Assembly: GCA_016793685.1 (NCBI GenBank)
Contig: JAEULX010000270.1
Coordinates: 1 to 9,993, forward strand
Source: Bradyrhizobiaceae bacterium
Lineage (GTDB): Bacteria > Pseudomonadota > Alphaproteobacteria > Rhizobiales > Xanthobacteraceae
DNA length: 9,993 nt
Direction: 5' to 3'
Each line of letters begins with the position of its first letter. Position 1 is the first letter of the stretch. The notes beneath the pieces were generated by a model. It searched no databases and was not told the DNA's origin. It was given only the letters and a program-made list of their open reading frames with translations. Made by a program: the position numbers and the translations under genes. Below are positions 1 to 4,586 of this stretch, one piece after another.

Positions 1-324
1 GAGCAAAGCGGGGTGTGCCGCGACTTCGCGCATCTCGCGGTGGCGTTTTGCCGATGCCTGAACATCCCGGCGCGTTACTGCACCGGTTACATCACCGATG
101 TCGGGCTTCCTCCGCCCTATCCGCCGATGGACTTCGCCGCCTGGATCGAAGTCTATCTGGGCGACCGTTGGCATGCCTTCGACCCGCGCAACAATGCGCC
201 CCGGGTCGGACGCATCCTCATCGCGCACGGCCGCGACGCCGCCGATGTGCCGCTGACCCACATATTCGGGCCGGGAACCTTGTCCGATTTCCAGGTCTGG
301 GCCGACGAAGCGCCGCCAAAATGA
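1..324 (+). CDS. Transglutaminase-like domain protein, 3' part only
   Basis: This is the C-terminal end of a protein whose start lies upstream of the window; the frame is open from base 1 and stops at TGA 322-324. The seen part begins at the usual nucleophile motif GVCRDFAHLA, with the Cys at bases 16-18. It continues through IPARYCTGY and AWIEVYLGDRWHAFDPRNN, with an Asp at 181-183 matching the third member of a Cys-His-Asp triad. The order and spacing match bacterial transglutaminase-core proteins (COG1305 type), which are often cysteine peptidases or amidases rather than cross-linkers. One oddity is that the residue just before AW, usually the catalytic His, is Ala here (136-138). The protein may therefore be inactive, use another His (for example in RWHAF), or belong to a divergent subfamily. 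The family assignment is firm; substrate and activity are unknown. Confidence 0.85.
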   Translation, partial: EQSGVCRDFAHLAVAFCRCLNIPARYCTGYITDVGLPPPYPPMDFAAWIEVYLGDRWHAFDPRNNAPRVGRILIAHGRDAADVPLTHIFGPGTLSDFQVWADEAPPK

Positions 325-329
325 GGATT

Positions 330-344
330 CGGCCCGGCGGGCCG
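330..344 (+). other. Short GC hairpin after the transglutaminase gene
   Basis: CGGCCC (330-335) and GGGCCG (339-344) form a perfect 6-bp stem around a GGC loop, five bases after the preceding stop codon. There is no T-run, so it is not a classical intrinsic terminator. It could stabilise the mRNA 3' end or help Rho-dependent termination. Such stems also arise by chance in GC-rich DNA. Confidence 0.3.
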
Positions 345-432
345 CCGCTGGCCGTTCGCGCCCCCCATCGCCATATGAGGACTTGCTTGCACAGGCGACC
401 TCGCGAGCGGGCCGTGGTCCGCGCCGGGAGGA

Positions 433-450
433 TTGTTGATTCCACAACAA
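433..450. repeat. Inverted repeat TTGTTG-N6-CAACAA upstream of glyA
   Basis: Two perfect 6-base arms, TTGTTG at 433-438 and CAACAA at 445-450, are separated by six bases. The repeat lies about 35 bases upstream of the candidate glyA -35 element. It is AT-richer than its surroundings, which makes it a plausible operator for a dimeric regulator. No regulator can be named, and it does not resemble an NrdR box. It may be chance. Confidence 0.3.
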
Positions 451-485
451 CATCTTGCGGGCGTGTGGGGATCGCATCACCACGA

Positions 486-513
486 TTGGCGTTTTTGCGG
501 CAATGTGCTAATC
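486..513 (+). promoter_or_regulatory. Candidate sigma-70-type promoter for glyA
   Basis: TTGGCG (486-491) is followed after 16 bases by CTAATC (508-513). These fit loosely with -35 and -10 elements of alphaproteobacterial housekeeping promoters. Transcription would start near 520, just ahead of the AGGAG ribosome site at 528-532, giving a short leader. The position is good but the -10 match is weak. Confidence 0.35.
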
Positions 514-538
514 GCGGCCCGGGGACCAGGAGACCGTC

Positions 539-1849
539 ATGCCTCAGAGAGAGACCTCCGCACGCGCCGGCGCCGAGAGCACGTTGTTCAACGCCCCGCT
601 TGCCGAGACCGACCCGGAGATTGCCGATGCAATCCGCCGCGAGCTCGGCCGGCAGCGCGACGAGATCGAATTGATCGCATCGGAAAACATCGTCAGCCGC
701 GCGGTGCTCGAAGCGCAGGGCTCGGTGCTCACCAACAAGTATGCCGAAGGCCTGCCGGGCAAGCGCTACTACGGCGGCTGCCAGTACGTCGATGTCGCGG
801 AAACGCTGGCGATCGAGCGGGTCACCAAGCTGTTCGGCTGCGGGTTCGCCAACGTCCAGCCGCATTCCGGCGCCTCGGCCAACGCCGCCGTGTTCATGGC
901 GCTGATGCAGCCGGGCGACACCTTCATGGGGCTGAACCTCGCCGCCGGCGGCCATCTCACCCACGGTTCGCCGGTCAACATGTCGGGCAAGTGGTTCAAG
1001 GTGGTGCCCTACGGCGTCCGCCGCGATGATCACCGCATCGACATGGACGAAGTCCGCAAGCTCGCCCGCGAGCATAAGCCCAAGCTGATCGTCGCCGGTG
1101 GCTCGGCCTATCCCCGCATCATCGACTTCCCCGCCTTCCGGGCGGTTGCCGACGAAGTCGGCGCCTTGCTCATGGTGGACATGGCGCATTTCGCCGGGCT
1201 CGTGGCCGGCGGCGCGCATCCGAGCCCGTTCCCGCACGCCCACGTGGTCACCACGACCACCCACAAGACCCTGCGGGGTCCGCGCGGCGGCGTCATCCTG
1301 AGCGACGACGAGGCGATCGCCAAGAAGCTCAACTCCGCCGTCTTCCCCGGCTTGCAAGGCGGCCCGCTGATGCACGTAATTGCGGCAAAAGCCGTAGCAT
1401 TTGGAGAGGCTTTGCGGCCGTCGTTCAAGCTTTATGCGAAGAACGTCGTGGAGAATGCCAAGGCGCTCGCGGCGACCCTGAAGGCGCGCGGGCTCGACAT
1501 CGTGTCCGGCGGCACCGACACGCATCTCATGCTGGTCGATCTGCGTCCGAAACAGCTCACCGGGAAGGTGGCGGAGACGGCGCTCGGGCGCGCCCATATC
1601 ACCTGCAACAAGAACGGCATTCCGTTCGATCCGGAAAAACCGATGGTGACGTCGGGCGTCCGGCTCGGGACGCCGGCTGGCACCACCCGCGGGTTCGGGG
1701 TGGCCGAGTTCCAGCAGGTCGGCGACATGATCTCGGACGTGCTCGACGTGCTGGCCCAGAAGGGCGTCGAAGAGGACTCGCTGATCGAGGCGACGGTGCG
1801 CGAGAGGGTCAAGCGGCTGGTGGATCGCTTTCCTATCTACGATGCGTGA
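539..1849 (+). CDS. glyA: Serine hydroxymethyltransferase
   Basis: This cytoplasmic PLP enzyme interconverts serine plus tetrahydrofolate with glycine plus 5,10-methylenetetrahydrofolate, the main source of one-carbon units for purines, thymidylate and methionine. The 436-residue product is slightly longer than E. coli GlyA (417 aa) because of a short N-terminal extension. Family motifs run in order: ELIASENIVS, the TNKYAEGLPGKRYYGG substrate region, QPHSGASAN, the MVDMAHFAGLVAGG strand, and TTTTHKTLRGPRGG with the PLP-binding Lys at residue 243. The C-terminal part carries the GVRLGTPAGTTRGF segment. The ATG at 539 has AGGAG at 528-532, six bases upstream, which supports this start. The gene has its own candidate promoter. 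It is followed by a 156-bp inverted-repeat gap before nrdR, so co-transcription with nrdR is possible but not shown. The protein is complete and nothing looks damaged. Confidence 0.98.
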   Translation: MPQRETSARAGAESTLFNAPLAETDPEIADAIRRELGRQRDEIELIASENIVSRAVLEAQGSVLTNKYAEGLPGKRYYGGCQYVDVAETLAIERVTKLFGCGFANVQPHSGASANAAVFMALMQPGDTFMGLNLAAGGHLTHGSPVNMSGKWFKVVPYGVRRDDHRIDMDEVRKLAREHKPKLIVAGGSAYPRIIDFPAFRAVADEVGALLMVDMAHFAGLVAGGAHPSPFPHAHVVTTTTHKTLRGPRGGVILSDDEAIAKKLNSAVFPGLQGGPLMHVIAAKAVAFGEALRPSFKLYAKNVVENAKALAATLKARGLDIVSGGTDTHLMLVDLRPKQLTGKVAETALGRAHITCNKNGIPFDPEKPMVTSGVRLGTPAGTTRGFGVAEFQQVGDMISDVLDVLAQKGVEEDSLIEATVRERVKRLVDRFPIYDA

Positions 1850-1895
1850 GTTGCAAATAGAAACAGTGGCTTCTAGTCATTCATTGGCGTTGCTT

Positions 1896-1964
1896 GCCGC
1901 CGTTCCGGCGGCCGGGGCGCAGGCGCCGGCATGACGGGTTTCGGTCCGCCGGGCTTCGCCCGGC
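1896..1964 (+). repeat. Cluster of GC-rich inverted repeats between glyA and nrdR
   Basis: Two perfect 7-bp stems with three-base TTC loops lie in this gap: GCCGCCG/CGGCGGC (1896-1912) and GCCGGGC/GCCCGGC (1948-1964). Between them, 1911-1930 can fold into a third, imperfect stem (GGCGC-AG-GCGCC core plus GCC/GGC with a two-base bulge) that overlaps the first. No T-run follows any of them. The cluster may act as a terminator or attenuator aided by Rho, as an mRNA stabiliser, or as a REP-like repeat. The sequence alone does not decide. Confidence 0.5.
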
Positions 1965-2005
1965 TTCCGGAGCGACGGAGGCTCTCGCGGGAGTAGGACG
2001 TCAAA

Positions 2006-2491
2006 ATGCGCTGTCCGAGCTGCGGCAGCCTCGACACCCAGGTGAAGGACTCGCGCCCGACTGAAGATTCGGCGGCGATCCGCCGCCGCCGCCTTTGCCT
2101 GAGCTGTGGATTCCGCTTCACCACCTTCGAACGGGTGCAACTGCGCGAACTGATCGTCATCAAGCGCAATGGCCGCCGCGTGCCGTTCGATCGCGACAAG
2201 CTGGCCCGTTCGCTGGAGATCGCGCTGCGCAAGCGCAATGTCGATCCCGAGCGGGTCGAGCAGACCATCTCCAAGATCGTTCGCGACCTGGAAAACCTCG
2301 GCGAGAACGAGGTCACGACGGAAACGATCGGGGAGACCGTGATGGCGCATCTGCGCGACCTCGACGACGTCGCCTATGTGCGCTTCGCCTCGGTCTATCG
2401 GAATTTCCGTGAGGCGAAGGATTTCGAGCAGGCGCTGGCCGAACTCGCCGGCGAAGAGGACCAGGCGCGACCCGTGCCGGCGCGCAAGTGA
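2006..2491 (+). CDS. nrdR: Transcriptional repressor NrdR
   Basis: NrdR senses ATP/dATP and represses ribonucleotide reductase operons by binding paired NrdR boxes. The 161-residue product is of typical length. The N-terminal zinc ribbon is intact with Cys3, Cys6, Cys31 and Cys34 (CPSC…CLSC), followed by the basic stretch IRRRRLC and FRFTTFERV. An ATP-cone domain spans about residues 49-139 (VIKRNGRRVPFDRDKL … VAYVRFASVYRNF). The ATG at 2006 begins the invariant MRCPSC and has AGGA at 1995-1998, so the start is secure. The gene lies downstream of glyA, an order I recall as common in alphaproteobacteria, and 41 bases upstream of the preferred dipeptidase start. I see no obvious NrdR box in the gap upstream, so autoregulation is not evident. 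No ribonucleotide reductase gene is in the window. Confidence 0.97.
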   Translation: MRCPSCGSLDTQVKDSRPTEDSAAIRRRRLCLSCGFRFTTFERVQLRELIVIKRNGRRVPFDRDKLARSLEIALRKRNVDPERVEQTISKIVRDLENLGENEVTTETIGETVMAHLRDLDDVAYVRFASVYRNFREAKDFEQALAELAGEEDQARPVPARK

Positions 2492-2521
2492 TGGGCGGGC
2501 GTCTCCTTTGTCCGCGCGGGC

Positions 2522-2525
2522 GGAG
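2522..2525 (+). promoter_or_regulatory. Ribosome binding site fixing the dipeptidase start
   Basis: GGAG at 2522-2525 lies seven bases before ATG 2533. It supports that ATG over the upstream in-frame GTG (2488) and ATG (2491), which would add 15 residues of arginine-rich sequence in front of a clean signal peptide. Confidence 0.6.
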
Positions 2526-2532
2526 CAATGAC

Positions 2533-3276
2533 ATGACCCGGCTCGCGGCCCTTGTCCTTGCCCTGAGCGTTCTTGCCGGCGCCGCCGCGGCCGAAGGCCC
2601 GGCGCTGCCGAAGGAATTCGTCCGCCTGCGCGATGTCGCCCCGACCATCCGCCAGGACATGCGCTACGCCGGCACGTTCAACTTCACCGGGGCGAAGGTG
2701 CCCGGCTATCGGGCCGCCGAATGCATCCTGTGGCGGCCGGCGGCGGAGGCTCTGGCGCGCGCGCAGGAGCGGCTGAAGGCCGAAGGCTATCTTCTGAAGG
2801 TTTACGACTGCTACCGCCCGGTCCAGGCGGTGCGCGCCTTCGCCGCCTGGTCGCGCGGCGCGGGCGGCGACGCCATGAAGCCGGTCTTCTATCCCGGCTT
2901 CGACAAGTCGCGGCTGTTCGCGCTCGGATACATCGCCTCGAAATCCCATCACTCGCTGGGAATCGCGGTCGATCTCGGCCTGGTCGCGGCGAGCGATGCC
3001 GACCTGCCGACGCCTGCTGCGGCGGGCGCCTGCGACGGGCCGTTCGCGGAGCGGGCAAAAGAGTCGACCCTCGATTTCGGCACCGCCTTCGATTGTTTTT
3101 CGACGAAAAGCACCACCCGGAACGGGTCGATATCCAAGGAGGCGTGGGCAAACCGCGACCGGCTCGCGCGCGCGCTCACCGCCGAGGGCTTCCGCAATTA
3201 CCCGAAGGAATGGTGGCATTTCGATTATGCACGCGGAGCGGTGCCGACCAGGCCGCGTGATTTCCCCGTCGAATGA
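2533..3276 (+). CDS. Exported D-alanyl-D-alanine dipeptidase, VanX/DdpX type (peptidase family M15D)
   Basis: This is a zinc dipeptidase of the VanX family, which splits D-Ala-D-Ala. Outside vancomycin-resistance clusters such enzymes are thought to recycle peptidoglycan-derived D-Ala-D-Ala. The 247-residue product starts with a typical signal peptide (MTRLAALVLALSVLAGAAAA), so it is predicted to be periplasmic. The metal-site motif SxHxxGxAxD is complete (Ser138, His140, Asp147). EWWHF supplies Glu226 (catalytic base) and His229 (third zinc ligand). Arg95 in YDCYRP matches the substrate-binding Arg of VanX. Four Cys lie outside the signal peptide (64, 93, 167, 188), which would allow up to two disulfides. 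The gene starts 41 bases after the nrdR stop, and its TGA overlaps the ribD start (ATGA, 3273-3276), which suggests translational coupling. There are no vanH, vanA or vanRS genes here, so a glycopeptide-resistance role is not supported. The symbol is left empty because ddpX or vanX would imply a specific context. Confidence 0.9.
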   Translation: MTRLAALVLALSVLAGAAAAEGPALPKEFVRLRDVAPTIRQDMRYAGTFNFTGAKVPGYRAAECILWRPAAEALARAQERLKAEGYLLKVYDCYRPVQAVRAFAAWSRGAGGDAMKPVFYPGFDKSRLFALGYIASKSHHSLGIAVDLGLVAASDADLPTPAAAGACDGPFAERAKESTLDFGTAFDCFSTKSTTRNGSISKEAWANRDRLARALTAEGFRNYPKEWWHFDYARGAVPTRPRDFPVE

Positions 3277-4427
3277 AGGACCGCGAACGATCGGCCGCCG
3301 ACGCCCGGTTCATGGCGCTTGCGCTTACGCTCGGCCGGCGCGGACTGGGCAACACCTGGCCCAATCCCGCGGTCGGCGCCGTCGTCGTGCGTGCAGGGGA
3401 TGAACCCGTCATCCTCGGGCGCGGGTGGACCCAGCCGTGCGGCCGGCCGCATGCGGAGACCGAGGCGCTGCGGCGGGCAGGGGCGGCGGCGCGCGGCGGG
3501 ACGCTCTATGTGACGCTCGAGCCCTGTTCCCATTTCGGCCGGACGCCGCCCTGCGTCGACGCCATTATCGCGGCCGGCATCGCCCGCGTCGTTTCCGCGA
3601 TCGAGGACCCCAATCCGCAGGTGGCGGGGAGGGGACATGACCGCCTCCGCGCCGCCGGCATTGCCGTGGACGTCGGCGTCGGCGCCGAGGAAGCGCAACG
3701 CGCTCACGCCGGACATATCCGCCGCGTCCGCGACCGGCGCCCGCACGTCCTGCTCAAGCTCGCGCTTTCCGCCGACGACAAGGTCGCGCTCGCCGGCCGG
3801 CGGCCGGTCGCCATCACGGGCACGGCGGCACGCGATCTTGTCCACCGCATGCGGGCGCAGCACGATGCGATCCTGATCGGCGTCGGCACCGCCCTCGCGG
3901 ACGATCCCGAGCTGACCTGCCGCTTGCCCGGCATGGCGGCCCGCTCGCCGGTACGGGTCGTGCTCGACACCAACCTGCGCCTTCCGCCCGGAAGCCGTCT
4001 CGCGCGCACCGCCCGGGAGACGCCCCTCTGGGTCGTTGCCGGCGAAGCCGCGCCGGAAACGGCCGAGCAGAACCTGCGCGCTGCGGGCGTCGACATCGTG
4101 CGAATCGCGCGAATCGCGGAGGCCGGGACACCCGATCTCCCCGCGGTGGTTGCAATGCTGGCGGAACGGGGAATCACGCGGCTGATGGTTGAAGGCGGCC
4201 CGCGCGTCGCCGCCTCGTTCGTGCGCGCCGATCTGGTCGATAAGGCCGTGATTTTTCATGGGGATCGCACGATCGGCGGCGACGGCATCGATGCGCTCCA
4301 GGGGCTTCCCCTGGTGGCGCTGACGCAATCGAAGGCCCTGCCGGCACGGTCGGCCGGGACCATTGGTTGCGACCGGATCGAGACGTTTAGCCGCGCGATC
4401 CTGGCCGGTCACACGATCGGCACATGA
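3273..4427 (+). CDS. ribD: Bifunctional riboflavin biosynthesis protein RibD (deaminase/reductase)
   Basis: RibD carries out two successive cytoplasmic steps of riboflavin synthesis: deamination of the pyrimidine made by GTP cyclohydrolase II, then NADPH-dependent reduction of its ribosyl side chain. The 384-residue product has both domains. The deaminase (about 1-145) has the zinc site His60-Ala-Glu62 and PCSHFGRTPPC with Cys85 and Cys94, plus the conserved NPxVGAVVV near the N terminus. The reductase (about 155-375) has the LKLALSADDKVAL strand, the LIGVGTALADDP loop and the LMVEGGP motif. The ATG at 3273 overlaps the upstream stop (ATGA), so expression probably depends on ribosomes finishing the dipeptidase gene. 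The next riboflavin gene, ribE, often follows in related bacteria but is absent; instead there is a 159-bp gap. No FMN riboswitch precedes the gene. GWTQPCGRPH has Cys56 where I expect Gly, a minor difference. Confidence 0.96.
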   Translation: MKDRERSAADARFMALALTLGRRGLGNTWPNPAVGAVVVRAGDEPVILGRGWTQPCGRPHAETEALRRAGAAARGGTLYVTLEPCSHFGRTPPCVDAIIAAGIARVVSAIEDPNPQVAGRGHDRLRAAGIAVDVGVGAEEAQRAHAGHIRRVRDRRPHVLLKLALSADDKVALAGRRPVAITGTAARDLVHRMRAQHDAILIGVGTALADDPELTCRLPGMAARSPVRVVLDTNLRLPPGSRLARTARETPLWVVAGEAAPETAEQNLRAAGVDIVRIARIAEAGTPDLPAVVAMLAERGITRLMVEGGPRVAASFVRADLVDKAVIFHGDRTIGGDGIDALQGLPLVALTQSKALPARSAGTIGCDRIETFSRAILAGHTIGT

Positions 4428-4492
4428 TCGGGCCAAGTCTGGCGAGTCCTTTATGGGGCGACGGCGGCGCGCGAAGACGCCGTTCTTGATCG

Positions 4493-4509
4493 GACAGGCG
4501 AAGCCTGTC
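4493..4509 (+). other. Perfect hairpin with three-base loop between ribD and the Pat-like gene
   Basis: GACAGGC (4493-4499) and GCCTGTC (4503-4509) form a perfect 7-bp stem around GAA. The 159-bp gap (4428-4586) holds this hairpin 66 bases after the ribD stop, and a second 5-bp stem (GCGGC 4519-4523 with GCCGC 4530-4534). No T-run follows. It could be the 3' end of the ribD transcript or a leader element of the next gene. I see no convincing promoter in the gap. Confidence 0.4.
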
Positions 4510-4586
4510 GGCGGTTCAGCGGCGATCTGGCCGCGTGTTCCGGCCGGCAGGCCGCTGTAATGCGGCGAGACAGAGGACGCTTCTGA

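Noticed and set aside
325..538. Riboswitch (for example glycine or tetrahydrofolate type) upstream of glyA
   Set aside because: I could not recognise the conserved core of either class, and the candidate promoter leaves only about 19 bases of leader.
218..1597. Minus-strand open frame of 459 codons opposite glyA
   Set aside because: It is antisense to an intact glyA, has biased composition and no recognisable domain.
1850..2005. NrdR boxes for autoregulation upstream of nrdR
   Set aside because: No sequence close to the AT-rich NrdR-box consensus is visible; the gap is GC-rich and dominated by hairpins.
2488..2532. Extended dipeptidase start at GTG 2488, overlapping nrdR
   Set aside because: The extra 15 residues precede a clean signal peptide, and GGAG at 2522-2525 points to ATG 2533.
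2533..3276. Vancomycin-resistance gene cluster
   Set aside because: Only the dipeptidase is present, with a signal peptide and no ligase, dehydrogenase or two-component genes. A recycling role fits better.
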